64,000 nucleotides of DNA from Azohydromonas sediminis (GCF_003574675.1 NZ_QOAZ01000007.1:1-64000), one strand, 5' to 3'. Positions 10,059 through 20,120 are shown, counted from the first letter of the stretch. Program-made: numbers and translations. Notes: generated by a model from the letters alone, not told the origin.

Positions 10059-11095
10059 GTCGCGGCCGGCGCGGGCTCGAAGAGCTCGGCCACCGCGCGC
10101 TCGACGCGCGTCGACGAGCCGGTGTCGTCGAGCGGGTCGCGGCGCAGGCGGTGGCGCAGCGCCGGCGGCGCGACGCGCTTGAGGTGCGCGTCGCCGACCT
10201 CGGTGTCGCCGTCGAGCGCGGCGAGCGCGCGCGCGGCGCGGATCAGCGTCAGCTCGCCGCGCAGGCCGTCGGTGCCGAGCGCCATGCACAGCTGCGCGGC
10301 GCGCTCGAGCGCGGCGTCGCCGACCTTGACCTGGGCCAGCCGCTCGCGCGCGCCGACGATGCGCCGGCGCAGCTTGTCCTCTTCCTTCTTCCACGCGGCG
10401 GCGAACGCCGCCGGGTCGCGCTCGAAGTCGTCGCGCCGGCGCACGACCTGCACGCGCGTCGCGAGGTCGGTGGGCGTGCGCACCTCGACCGACAGGCCGA
10501 AGCGGTCGAGCAGTTGCGGGCGCAGTTCGCCCTCCTCCGGGTTGCCGCTGCCGACCAGCACGAAGCGCGCCGGGTGGCGCACGCTCAGGCCCTCGCGCTC
10601 GACGACGTTCTCGCCCGACGCCGCGACGTCGATCAGCAGGTCCACGAGGTGGTCCTCGAGCAGGTTGACCTCGTCGATGTAGAGGAAGCCGCGGTGCGCG
10701 CGCGCGAGCAGCCCCGGCTCGAACGCCTTGACGCCCTGCGCGAGCGCGCGCTCGAGGTCGAGCGCGCCGACGACGCGGTCCTCGGTGGCGCCCAAAGGCA
10801 GGTCGACGACCGGCACCGGGATGCGCTCGGTCTTCGGCTTGCCCTTGTCCTTGAGCCTGGGGCAGTCGTCGCAGCGGTGCGTCGTGTCGGCCGGATCGCA
10901 GTGCCAGCGGCAGCCGGCGACGGCGACCATCGGCGGCAGCAGCGCCGCGAGCGCGCGCACCGCGGTGCTCTTGCCGGTGCCGCGGTCGCCGAAGACGAGC
11001 ACGCCGCCGACGCTCGGGTCGACGGCGGCGATCAGGATCGCGAGCTTCATCTCGTCCTGGCCGACGATGGCGGAAAAAGGAAACGGGATGGCCAT
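10055..11095 (-). CDS. bchI: Magnesium chelatase ATPase subunit I
   Basis: This 346-residue AAA+ motor of Mg-chelatase forms rings with BchD that drive Mg insertion by BchH. Walker A is GDRGTGKST (about residues 36-44), Walker B is [13 protein letters not shown], and sensor 1 is [20 protein letters not shown]. The length is typical (340-350). The ATG at 11095 gives [19 protein letters not shown], the standard start. The gene follows the small membrane protein with a 32-base gap and overlaps bchD by 4 bases. Confidence 0.97.
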   Translation of the reverse strand: MAIPFPFSAIVGQDEMKLAILIAAVDPSVGGVLVFGDRGTGKSTAVRALAALLPPMVAVAGCRWHCDPADTTHRCDDCPRLKDKGKPKTERIPVPVVDLPLGATEDRVVGALDLERALAQGVKAFEPGLLARAHRGFLYIDEVNLLEDHLVDLLIDVAASGENVVEREGLSVRHPARFVLVGSGNPEEGELRPQLLDRFGLSVEVRTPTDLATRVQVVRRRDDFERDPAAFAAAWKKEEDKLRRRIVGARERLAQVKVGDAALERAAQLCMALGTDGLRGELTLIRAARALAALDGDTEVGDAHLKRVAPPALRHRLRRDPLDDTGSSTRVERAVAELFEPAPAAT

Positions 11096-11127
11096 GGGCT
11101 GCGACGGCGAGTGACCGGGTCAGTATG

Positions 11128-11418
11128 TCATCGCAGTGCCGCCGCGCGCCGCTGTAGCCAGCGCCGGCGCAGCTCGACGGCGTGCAGCGCGCCGGCGGCG
11201 GCGAGCCACGCGAGTGCGACGGCGTCGAAGCCGTCGCCGACGCTGCGGCGCAGCGCGAGCATCAGCGCGAGGCCCGAAAGCAGGTGCCACGCGTAGTCGC
11301 GCGGCGCCAGCCCGCGGCCAGTGGCGCGGTGGTACAGCGCCAGCGCCAGCCCCTCGACGACCGCGAGCACGACGATGGCATCGACCAGCCGGGGCGCGAA
11401 GGCGGCGATGTCGTTCAC
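11128..11418 (-). CDS. Small hydrophobic protein within the photosynthesis operon, function unknown
   Basis: This 96-residue protein starts at a GTG (11416-11418), only 3 bases after the tspO stop. It shows three probable membrane helices (VDAIVVLAVVEGLALALY; YAWHLLSGLALMLAL; AVALAWLAAAGALHAV) and a basic C-terminus (RRRWLQRRAAALR), probably cytoplasmic. I do not recognise a named family. Its tight placement between tspO and bchI suggests it belongs to the photosynthesis operon, perhaps in assembly or tetrapyrrole handling. That role is inference only. Confidence 0.7.
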   Translation of the reverse strand: MNDIAAFAPRLVDAIVVLAVVEGLALALYHRATGRGLAPRDYAWHLLSGLALMLALRRSVGDGFDAVALAWLAAAGALHAVELRRRWLQRRAAALR

Positions 11419-11421
11419 CGC

Positions 11422-11910
11422 TCAGCCCCCGAACGGCGCGTTGAGCGACACCGTCGCCCCGTTCAGCGCGCCGGCGTACGCGACCCAGACCAGGTACGGC
11501 ACCAGCATCCAAGCCGCGCGGCGGCTGTAGCGGCCGAGCACGCCGATCAGCAGCGCGACGCTCAGCCACAGGAAGACGACTTCGACGAGTGCCCAGTCGG
11601 GGCGGCGCAGGCGGAAGTACAGCAGGCTCCACAGCACGTTGAGGAAGCCATTGAGCGCGAACAGCGCCAGCAGCCACTCGCGCGCTGCACAGCCGGGCGC
11701 GTCGTGCCACGCCCACACGCCGGCCACCGCGCTCAGCGAGAAGATCAGCGTCCACGCCGGCCCGAAGGCCCAGTCGGGTGGCTTCCACGCCGGCTGGTGC
11801 AGCGCGTAGTACCAGTCGCCGAGGTCGGTGCTGATCGCGCCGAGCACCGCCACCGCGACGGCCGCGGCGGCGGCCACCGCGACCGGCTTCCAGCGCCCGC
11901 GCACCGTCAT
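11422..11910 (-). CDS. tspO: TspO/MBR family tryptophan-rich sensory protein
   Basis: This 162-residue protein has five hydrophobic helices and TspO hallmarks: WYYALHQPAWKPPDWAFGPAWTLIF near the N-terminus and a conserved ALNGFLNVLWS. TspO is a translocator-like membrane protein that binds porphyrins. In Rhodobacter sphaeroides it tunes photosynthesis gene expression with oxygen. The ATG at 11910 overlaps the bchP stop by 4 bases (ATGA). A longer open frame extends upstream but is only the shadow of bchP. Confidence 0.9.
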   Translation of the reverse strand: MTVRGRWKPVAVAAAAAVAVAVLGAISTDLGDWYYALHQPAWKPPDWAFGPAWTLIFSLSAVAGVWAWHDAPGCAAREWLLALFALNGFLNVLWSLLYFRLRRPDWALVEVVFLWLSVALLIGVLGRYSRRAAWMLVPYLVWVAYAGALNGATVSLNAPFGG

Positions 11911-13112
11911 ACCCGCGCCAGGCCGAGAAGGTGCGCCATGTCCTTGAAGAAGATACGCACGTGCGCCATCGGCTTCTTGCGCACCAGCTGCTTGTTCATG
12001 TAGGCGTCGAAAGTCAGCGTCTGCACGTCCTTGTCCTTGCAGATGCTGACGAAGCGCTCGCGCCGCTTGTCCGACGAGTACCAGAAGTGCTGCATGATGC
12101 CCAGCACCCAGAACACGCGCCCGTGCGCCTTCATGAAGCGCTTGCGCGCCTGCGCCAGCGCGCGCGCGTCGCCGGTGGCGAGCATCTCGTCGACGGCCTG
12201 CGCGGCGAGCTGGCCACCGAACATCGCGTAGTAGATGCCCTCGCCCGACGCCGGCGCGACGACGCCGGCGGCGTCGCCGGCGAGCACGACGTCGCGGCCG
12301 TTGTCCCAGCGCGGCAGCGGCTTCAGCGGAATCGGCGCCCCCTCGCGGCGCAGCGTCTCGGCGCCGGCCAGGCCCGAGGCCTCGCGCAGCGTGGCCACCG
12401 CGCCGCGCAGCGAGAAGCCCTTCTCGGCGCTGCCGGTGCCGATCGACAGCGTCTCGCCGTGCGGGAACACCCAGCCGTAGAAGTCGGGCGACAGCGAGCC
12501 GCGGTAGACGACGTCGCAGCGCGAACCGTCGTAGCCGTCGGGCGGCACGTCGGGCTTGCGCACGATCTCGTGGTACGCCGAGACGTACGTCGTCTTCTCG
12601 GCGACGTCGGGCAGCGCCTGGCGCGCCACGGCCGACTTCGCGCCATCGGCGCCGATCACGGCCCGCGTGCGCACGAAGGCCGGCACCGTCTCGTCCTTCG
12701 CGCCGACGCGCTGGCGAAAGCGCACGACGGCGGTGCCGTCGGCGTCGCGATCCAGACGCTCGAAGGTCCCCGTCACGCGCACGGCGCCCGCCGTGGCGGC
12801 GCGCCGGCGCAGCCACTCGTCGAACACCTCGCGGTCGACCATGCCGACGAAGCCGTTGTCGATCGGGATGTCGACGCGCGCGTCGCTCGGCGACACCATC
12901 CGCGCCGAGCGCGCCTTGGCCACCAGCAGCTCGTCGGGGATCGCGAAGTCGCGGATCAGCCGCGGCGGGATCGCGCCGCCGCACGGCTTGATGCGCCCGG
13001 CACGGTCGAGCAGCAGCACGCGCCGTCCGGCCCGCGCGAGCTCGTGCGCCGCCGTCGCGCCGGCCGGTCCACCGCCGACGACGACGGCATCGAAGGTTTC
13101 GTTCGCATCCAT
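11907..13112 (-). CDS. bchP: Geranylgeranyl reductase of bacteriochlorophyll synthesis
   Basis: This 401-residue flavoprotein reduces three double bonds of the geranylgeranyl tail to phytyl on bacteriochlorophyll a. The dinucleotide-binding motif VVVGGGPAGATAAHELA lies at the N-terminus, followed by KPCGGAIPP, the second FAD segment VLAGDAAGVVAPASGEGIYYA, and a C-terminal half typical of ChlP/BchP. The start at 13112 gives MDANETFDAVVVGG. It lies 4 bases after the PucC-like gene and overlaps tspO. Confidence 0.95.
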   Translation of the reverse strand: MDANETFDAVVVGGGPAGATAAHELARAGRRVLLLDRAGRIKPCGGAIPPRLIRDFAIPDELLVAKARSARMVSPSDARVDIPIDNGFVGMVDREVFDEWLRRRAATAGAVRVTGTFERLDRDADGTAVVRFRQRVGAKDETVPAFVRTRAVIGADGAKSAVARQALPDVAEKTTYVSAYHEIVRKPDVPPDGYDGSRCDVVYRGSLSPDFYGWVFPHGETLSIGTGSAEKGFSLRGAVATLREASGLAGAETLRREGAPIPLKPLPRWDNGRDVVLAGDAAGVVAPASGEGIYYAMFGGQLAAQAVDEMLATGDARALAQARKRFMKAHGRVFWVLGIMQHFWYSSDKRRERFVSICKDKDVQTLTFDAYMNKQLVRKKPMAHVRIFFKDMAHLLGLARV

Positions 13113-13116
13113 GCTG

Positions 13117-14466
13117 CTAGCTCCTGTCGATGCCGGCCGCCGCCAGCCGGGCCGGCGCCGGCCCCGTCACCGTGGCGGCGGGCCGGCCGACGCGCCACGC
13201 GAGCGCCGCGGCGATGCCGAACAGCAGCGCCTCGGCGAAGAACACGGCCCCGTACGCCGACGCCGGCGAGCCGACGAGCCAGCGCATCGCGTCGCTCGCG
13301 CCTGCGCCGGCCAGCCCGCCGAGGCCGAACGCGATCGCCTGCGCGGCGCCCCACAGCCCCATGCGCGTGCCCTCGCGCTGCGCCCGGCCGTCGCCGGCCA
13401 TGCGCATCATCGACGCGATCGCGGCGATCGAGAACGCACCGTTTGCCACGCCGAGCACGAACACGTTCAGGCGCAGCGGCCAGCCCGGGCCCGCGACGCC
13501 GCCGACGACGAGCCCAAGCAGCGCCGCACCCGACACGAGGCAGCCGCCGACCGTCCACAAGCGCAGCGAGGCCAGCCACGCCGGCAGGTGACGCTGCCCG
13601 AGCGGCCCGCCGGCCAGCGCGACGACGACCATGCCGAGCAGCACGCCACCGTGCTGCACGCCCGACAGCTGCGTCGACTCACCGGGCGTGAAGCCGAACA
13701 CGAGCCCCGCGAACGGCTCGAGGATCAGGTCCTGCGCGCTGAACGCGAGCATCGAGACGAAGACGAACACCGTGAAGCGCCGCGCCGCCGGCTCGGCCCA
13801 CACCTGCGCGAGCGCGGTACGGAAGTCGGCCCGCTCGCGCGGCGCGAAGGCCGCCGTCGCCGCGTCGACGCCATGGCCCTCGACGCCGGCCAGCGCGAGC
13901 AGCGTGACGACCAGCGCCGCGAGCGACACGCCGCCGCTGACGGCCAGCAGCCGCGCGGGCGAGTACGGGTCGAGCAGCTTGCCGGCCACGCCGGCGGTGA
14001 GCGCGAAGCCGACGATCATCATCACCCACACGACGGTGGCCGCCGGCGCGCGCCGCGCCGCGTCGACGCGCTTGGCCAGCAGCACGAGCAGCGACGTGCC
14101 CGCGGCGCTGACGCCGACGCCGATCAGTGCAAACGCGAGCACCGCCAGCGCGATGCCGGCCGTGCGGTCGGTGCCCATCCATGCCACCGCGACGGCGGCG
14201 AGGAAGCCGCCGGCGGCCAGCACCGCCATGCCGCCGACGATCCACGGCGTGCGCCGCCCGCCGACGTCGCAGCCGTAGCCCATGCGCGGGCGCAGCATCT
14301 GCAGCAGGTGGTGCAGCACGACGAGCAGCCCGGGCAGCAGCGCCGGCAGCGCCAGCTCGACGACCATCACGCGGTTGAGCGTCGACGTCGTCAGCACGAC
14401 GACGGCGCCCAGCGACAGCTGCACCAGCCCCAGGCGCACGATGCCGAGCCAGCCCAGCGGCGTCAC
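13117..14466 (-). CDS. PucC/LhaA-family membrane protein next to bchG (orf427/428 type)
   Basis: This 449-residue protein with about 12 membrane segments belongs to the PucC branch of the major facilitator superfamily. It starts at a GTG (14464-14466) one base after the bchG stop. STLNRVMVVELALPA matches the NGTLNRVMIVELGVPA segment of LhaA (27150-28610) in the same window, so the two are paralogues. Homologues between bchP and bchG occur in many purple-bacterial clusters. They have been proposed to deliver (bacterio)chlorophyll to antenna assembly, but the exact job of this member is not settled. Confidence 0.87.
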   Translation of the reverse strand: MTPLGWLGIVRLGLVQLSLGAVVVLTTSTLNRVMVVELALPALLPGLLVVLHHLLQMLRPRMGYGCDVGGRRTPWIVGGMAVLAAGGFLAAVAVAWMGTDRTAGIALAVLAFALIGVGVSAAGTSLLVLLAKRVDAARRAPAATVVWVMMIVGFALTAGVAGKLLDPYSPARLLAVSGGVSLAALVVTLLALAGVEGHGVDAATAAFAPRERADFRTALAQVWAEPAARRFTVFVFVSMLAFSAQDLILEPFAGLVFGFTPGESTQLSGVQHGGVLLGMVVVALAGGPLGQRHLPAWLASLRLWTVGGCLVSGAALLGLVVGGVAGPGWPLRLNVFVLGVANGAFSIAAIASMMRMAGDGRAQREGTRMGLWGAAQAIAFGLGGLAGAGASDAMRWLVGSPASAYGAVFFAEALLFGIAAALAWRVGRPAATVTGPAPARLAAAGIDRS

Positions 14467-14467
14467 G

Positions 14468-15349
14468 TCAGCTCCCGCCGCCCGAGCGCAGCGCGAACGC
14501 GCTCGCGAGCATGCCGATCACGTACAGCGTCACGCCCAGGCCGCTGTACGCCACGGCGTGGCGGCGCGGGTCGTCGAGGAAGCGGTCCATCAGCGCCAGC
14601 TGCAGCAGCAGCAGGCCGCCGACCGCGAGTGCGTGGCCGGTGTGTCCCCAGCCGATCAGCAGCAGCACGACGGCCAGCTGCGCCAGCGCCATGAACCAGC
14701 ACGCGACCTTGGCCGCGCCCATCACGCCCAGGCGCACCGGCAGCGACTGCACGCCCATCTGGCGGTCGCCCTCGATGGCCTTGAAGTCGTTGAGCGTCAT
14801 GATGCCGTGCGCGCCGGCGCTGTACAGCGCGGCGAGCACGATCGAGTGCGGGTGCGGCATCGCGCCGCCGGCCATCACGGCCGAGCCGGTGAACCACGCC
14901 AGCCCCTCATACGACACCGCGCACGCGGCGTTGCCCCACCAGCCGTTGTTCTTCAGCCGAAACGGCGGCATGCTGTACATCCAGGCCAGCAACAGCCCGA
15001 GCACGGCTGCCGCGAAGCCCCAAGGCCCCAGCAGCGTGGCCACCGCGAGCGACAGGCCGGTCCACAGGAGCGCGATGTACAGGCCCCAGCGCCCCGGGAC
15101 ACGGCCCGACGGAATCGGGCGCTGCGGCTCGTTGATCGCGTCGACGTGGCGGTCGAACCAGTCGTTGACGGCCTGGCTCGTGCCGCACACCAGCGGCCCG
15201 GCGAGCACGACGCCGATCACGATCAGTCCCCATCGCCCCTGCGCAGGCACGCCCGAGGCCACCACGCCGCAGCCGAAGGCCCACATCGGCGGGAACCAGG
15301 TGATGGGCTTGAGAAGCTGGACAACGGCCGACGGGACGGGAAACGGCAT
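14468..15349 (-). CDS. bchG: Bacteriochlorophyll synthase
   Basis: This 293-residue UbiA-type prenyltransferase esterifies bacteriochlorophyllide a with geranylgeranyl diphosphate in the membrane. The first Asp-rich motif is NDWFDRHVDAINEPQRPIPSG and the second is NDFKAIEGDRQMG, both diagnostic of ChlG/BchG. The ATG at 15349 (MPFPVPSAVVQLLKPITW) matches other BchG starts. The extension to 15418 is unlikely. A PpsR-like site sits 31 bases upstream at 15380-15397, so bchG may have its own promoter in addition to read-through from ppsR. Confidence 0.95.
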   Translation of the reverse strand: MPFPVPSAVVQLLKPITWFPPMWAFGCGVVASGVPAQGRWGLIVIGVVLAGPLVCGTSQAVNDWFDRHVDAINEPQRPIPSGRVPGRWGLYIALLWTGLSLAVATLLGPWGFAAAVLGLLLAWMYSMPPFRLKNNGWWGNAACAVSYEGLAWFTGSAVMAGGAMPHPHSIVLAALYSAGAHGIMTLNDFKAIEGDRQMGVQSLPVRLGVMGAAKVACWFMALAQLAVVLLLIGWGHTGHALAVGGLLLLQLALMDRFLDDPRRHAVAYSGLGVTLYVIGMLASAFALRSGGGS

Positions 15350-15379
15350 CGCCTCGATCTTGACGCTGACAACACAGAG

Positions 15380-15397
15380 CGTCAACCATTGTTGACA
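15380..15397. promoter_or_regulatory. Candidate PpsR/CrtJ-binding site before bchG
   Basis: CGTC-N10-GACA fits the PpsR/CrtJ palindrome TGTC-N10-GACA at seven of eight positions. The same variant occurs at 18215-18232. Its core GTCAAC-CATT-GTTGAC is a perfect inverted repeat (15381-15396). It lies between ppsR (ending 15461) and bchG (start 15349). I did not find a convincing sigma-70 promoter at matching distance. Confidence 0.5.
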
Positions 15398-15460
15398 CTT
15401 CCGCTGACGCCGCGTCAAGGTGGCCAGACGGACGGCGCGCGCCGGGCCGCCGCCGCGCGG

Positions 15461-16903
15461 CTATTCCTCGCTGTCGGAGGTCAGGTCGCCGAGTTCGTAG
15501 CGCCGCATCTTGACGTACAGACTCTGGCGCGACAGCCCGAGCATCTCGGCCGCCGAGGCGCGGTTGTCGTTGGTCAGCTGCAGCGCCGCCTCGATGCACA
15601 GCTGCTCGATCAGGTCGGTCGTGTCGCGCACGATCTCCTTGAGCGGCACGCGCCCGACGAGCTCGGTCATCTGCCCGACCGACCGTGGCAGCTCGCGCGC
15701 GGCGCGCCCTTCGGCGCCACCGGCCGGCAGACGCAGACCGACGTCGCGGATCACGAAACCCAGGCAGGGGGGGTCGACCCCTTCGACCGCGACCGCCGAG
15801 ACCTCGACCTCGACGGTCGAGCCCACGGCGCCGCGCAGCTGCGTTGCAAACAGGCGCACGACGCCGCTGCTGCGCAGCGTCGTGATCAGCACGCTCATCT
15901 CGACGCCGGTGCGCCCGAGCCAGGTGCCCAGCAGCTGCCCGCGCGCCTGCTCCTCGCTGTTGAGCTGCGCCAGGTCGAGGAAAGCGCGGTTGGCGCTCAG
16001 CACGCGGCCGTCGGCGTCGGTGATCACGAAGGCGTCGGGCGCGACTTCCATCAGGCGCGCGAGCATCAGGTGACCCTCGTCCTCGGGCGCGGCGCCGGCG
16101 TTGGCCGTCGGCGACACGCGCACGAGGAAGTGCGAGGTCTTCTCCTGGCGGAACAGCGACAGCGACACCAGCACTTCGCGCCCGTCGGCCAGGCGCGCAC
16201 GCTGCTGGTCGCCGCGGCCGGTGGCCCGCACGGCGGCCAGCGTCGCTTGCAGCGTGGCCGCCGTCTCGGGCTCGAAACTCTCCGGCAGCGTCCAGCCCGA
16301 GCGGCGCAGCGCATCGCCGAACAGCCGGCTGGCGGCCGGGTTGGCCTCTTCGAGGCGCAGCGTCGACGCGTCGAGGATCAGCACGGCCTCCGAGGCGACC
16401 TGAAACAGCAGCCGGTAGCGCGTCTCCATGTGACGCAGGCGCCAGTAGTCGCGCTCCATCGTCTGCTGCGCCTTGACCAGGCGCTGCTGCAGCGCGACGT
16501 TGGCGCGCAGGTCGCGTGCGAATGCCACGCGCCGCCCGACGGCCGCGGCGCGCGCGCCACCGCGCGGCAGCGCCACCGCGGTGTACATCAGCGGCAGGTC
16601 GGGCGCGCCGCCGGCCTGCGGGTGGTTGATGTGGCGCCACTTCGGTGCCGTGCGCGCCGCCGCCGACTCCGCCAGCAGCGCCTCGACTTTCGGCCGGCTC
16701 TCGGCCGTGACGGTCTGCGCCCAAGGCTTGCCGATCCAGGCACGGCAGTCGACGTCGAGCCCCTCGCCGGAGCAAGCGACGTCGACGATCACGCCGTCGT
16801 CGTCGAGGATCAGCGCGATGTCGGCCGCGGCGGCGATGATGGCGGCGGCAGCGGTGGCATCGAGGTCACCGAGGGCATGGGCGGGCGCGTCGAAAGCTTT
16901 CAT
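15461..16903 (-). CDS. ppsR: PpsR/CrtJ, PAS-domain repressor of photosynthesis genes
   Basis: This 480-residue regulator has an N-terminal PAS region, a charged linker (KAQQTMERDYWRLRHMETRY), two further PAS domains (about 165-290 and 295-400) and a C-terminal Fis-type helix-turn-helix (DNRASAAEMLGLSRQSLYVK, about 446-465). PpsR/CrtJ represses bch, crt and puc genes under oxygen, binding TGT-N12-ACA palindromes. The family is reported to sense redox through cysteines. Here candidates are Cys 380 in the last PAS and Cys 436 just before the HTH. It follows aerR by 71 bases and precedes bchG. Target-like sites are visible at 15380 and 18199-18232. Confidence 0.93.
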   Translation of the reverse strand: MKAFDAPAHALGDLDATAAAAIIAAAADIALILDDDGVIVDVACSGEGLDVDCRAWIGKPWAQTVTAESRPKVEALLAESAAARTAPKWRHINHPQAGGAPDLPLMYTAVALPRGGARAAAVGRRVAFARDLRANVALQQRLVKAQQTMERDYWRLRHMETRYRLLFQVASEAVLILDASTLRLEEANPAASRLFGDALRRSGWTLPESFEPETAATLQATLAAVRATGRGDQQRARLADGREVLVSLSLFRQEKTSHFLVRVSPTANAGAAPEDEGHLMLARLMEVAPDAFVITDADGRVLSANRAFLDLAQLNSEEQARGQLLGTWLGRTGVEMSVLITTLRSSGVVRLFATQLRGAVGSTVEVEVSAVAVEGVDPPCLGFVIRDVGLRLPAGGAEGRAARELPRSVGQMTELVGRVPLKEIVRDTTDLIEQLCIEAALQLTNDNRASAAEMLGLSRQSLYVKMRRYELGDLTSDSEE

Positions 16904-16974
16904 GAGGTGGACTTTCGTCCGCGCTGCGACATCTTCAGTTCCTCGGCAGTCGGGGGTTCAGCAACTCCAAATGA

Positions 16975-18030
16975 CTAATTTTGCATTCCATGGCGGCTGA
17001 CGATTCGCTCGGCCATCGCCGGCGCGTGACGTCCGTCGGCGGCATACAGGTCGGCGCCCACGCGCTGCACGATCTCGGGCTGTTGGCCGAGCAGCGGCCC
17101 GCCGACCATGATCACGACGTGGCCGTTGCGGCTGGCCTGCCGCACCGCCGCGATGCACTCGGCCAGCCGATCGACGTGGCCGTCGTGTCCGAGCGAGAAG
17201 CCGACGACGTCGTACCACTCGCTGCCCACCAGCGTCGCAGCGTCTTCGCCGTTCTCCCACGGACCACCGGCGACGTCCCAGCCGGCACGGCGGAAGAACT
17301 CGGCGGCCATCACGAGCCCGAAGGTGTGCTGCTCGCCCGGGCTGGGCAGCAGCAGGATGCGACGGTCGAGCTCGCGTGCCGCGCCGGCTGCGGCGGGCTG
17401 CGCGAGCTGCGCACTCGTCTCGCGAAGCACACGCTGCAGCCGCCCGAGCCCGAGCGTCACCTCGGTGAAGTCGCACAAGTCCTGGTTCCACAACTCGCCG
17501 AGGTGGCGGGCGGTGGGTGCCAGCAGGTCGTGAAAGACGGCCTCGACCGCCACCCCGCGCGCCAGCAGCGTCTCGACACAGGCCTGCGCGGCATCCTCGT
17601 CCGACTCGAGCACGAGGCGCGCGAACTCCTCGACGTCGTGGGCGCCGAGCGCCGGACCGTCGAGCGCGACCGTCGGGCACGTCGGCGCACCGCGGTGCGC
17701 CATCATCAGGCGCGGGATGATCTCGTGCTCGATCGCCTGCGCGAGCCGCGCCAGGCGCCGGTCCGCGTCTGACGGCGCGTGCGGACCAGGCACGGCGGCG
17801 GATCCCTCGGCGGCCACCGCACCCTGATCGCCCGGGCCGCCGTCTGCGTCGGTTTGCCTCTGTGCGGGAGGTGCGCCTCGAACCGAACGTTCCATCTGCT
17901 CCCTCCGTGCGAAGTACGAGAGCAGCGCCCCTGCCAACCGTGCCGGCCACGCCTTGGCACGCGAACGAAACGCGCTCCCGAGACGCTTGCGATGGACAGC
18001 TCGGTCTGTGATCTCACCCGCCGTGCTCAC
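16975..18030 (-). CDS. aerR: AerR/PpaA, cobalamin-binding antirepressor of PpsR
   Basis: AerR/PpaA proteins bind B12 and modulate CrtJ/PpsR. This one has a helical cap (about 150-210, ending in ELWNQDLCDFTEVTLG) and a B12-fold whose GEQHTFG places His 235 at the position of the cobalamin-ligating His. Later elements VVGFSLGHDG and VIMVGGPLLG line the nucleotide tail. The listed start is a GTG at 18030 (351 residues). An ATG at 17895, preceded by a strong GGAGG, would give a 306-residue form. A variable Pro/Ala/Gly-rich stretch follows the second start. Rhodobacter capsulatus makes long and short AerR forms, so both may be used. It is divergent from bchF. Confidence 0.88.
   Translation of the reverse strand: MSTAGEITDRAVHRKRLGSAFRSRAKAWPARLAGALLSYFARREQMERSVRGAPPAQRQTDADGGPGDQGAVAAEGSAAVPGPHAPSDADRRLARLAQAIEHEIIPRLMMAHRGAPTCPTVALDGPALGAHDVEEFARLVLESDEDAAQACVETLLARGVAVEAVFHDLLAPTARHLGELWNQDLCDFTEVTLGLGRLQRVLRETSAQLAQPAAAGAARELDRRILLLPSPGEQHTFGLVMAAEFFRRAGWDVAGGPWENGEDAATLVGSEWYDVVGFSLGHDGHVDRLAECIAAVRQASRNGHVVIMVGGPLLGQQPEIVQRVGADLYAADGRHAPAMAERIVSRHGMQN
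17895..17911 (-). promoter_or_regulatory. Internal ribosome-binding site for a short AerR form
   Basis: On the minus strand ACGGAGGGAGCAG directly precedes the in-frame ATG whose first base is 17895 (MERSVRG). It is a better Shine-Dalgarno sequence than the GGAG before the GTG at 18030. Confidence 0.55.
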
Positions 18031-18175
18031 CGTCCGCGCTCCGTGCGTTTCTACAGGCGACCCGGCACGCAGTCAACCGGCACGACCCTCCGCCCGCCGG
18101 GAGTCGAGCCACTGCCCCTGCCGCGCGGATCCGCATGGCATCGACTGCCCCATGCCGGTTCCACCGGTTCGAAGC

Positions 18176-18204
18176 ATCATCGGCAATCCCGCCGCGTCTG
18201 TCAA
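18176..18204 (-). promoter_or_regulatory. Sigma-70-like promoter of the aerR-ppsR operon
   Basis: Minus strand TTGACA (18204-18199), a 17-base spacer and GATGAT (18181-18176) form a good sigma-70 promoter, with a perfect -35 and 4 of 6 in the -10. The -35 is also the first PpsR half-site (TGTC at 18199-18202). The GTG of aerR is 146 bases downstream. Confidence 0.6.
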
Positions 18205-18232
18205 CGTGTCTTTACGTCTAGCCTGATTGACA
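18199..18232. promoter_or_regulatory. Tandem PpsR/CrtJ half-sites in the divergent control region
   Basis: Half-sites repeat every 8 bases: TGTC at 18199, TGTC at 18207 and CGTC at 18215, closed by GACA at 18229-18232. Two overlapping operators can be drawn: TGT-N12-ACG (18199-18216) and CGTC-N10-GACA (18215-18232). Each is one base off the PpsR/CrtJ consensus. Together they cover both -35 boxes of the divergent promoters. Confidence 0.6.
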
Positions 18233-18255
18233 GTCTGCGGGTGCCGGTCTAGATT
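18227..18255 (+). promoter_or_regulatory. Sigma-70-like promoter of the bchF operon
   Basis: TTGACA (18227-18232), 17 bases, then TAGATT (18250-18255): a perfect -35 and 4 of 6 in the -10 at ideal spacing. It is 39 bases before the bchF ATG. The -35 overlaps the GACA half of the PpsR-like site. Confidence 0.65.
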
Positions 18256-18294
18256 CGACCCCGCGGGTGATCGTCTCGCCCGACGAGGAAGTCG

Positions 18295-20120
<1,826 letters not shown>

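Noticed and set aside
8214-10394. N-terminal extension of bchD up to 10394
   Set aside because: The extension lies inside bchI and is arginine-rich. The ATG at 10058 overlaps the bchI stop as ATGA.
11911-12984. Long upstream extension of tspO
   Set aside because: It is a frame inside bchP without TspO-like sequence. The ATGA overlap at 11907-11910 gives a normal TspO start.
13117-14466. Whether the PucC-like gene is a second lhaA or the LH2-associated pucC itself
   Set aside because: Position between bchP and bchG fits the separate orf427/428 group, so neither symbol was assigned.
18031-18294. Possible small RNA or cobalamin riboswitch in the divergent region, prompted by the B12-binding AerR
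   Set aside because: No B12-box-like sequence or riboswitch core was found. The elements present are explained by two promoters and PpsR-like sites.
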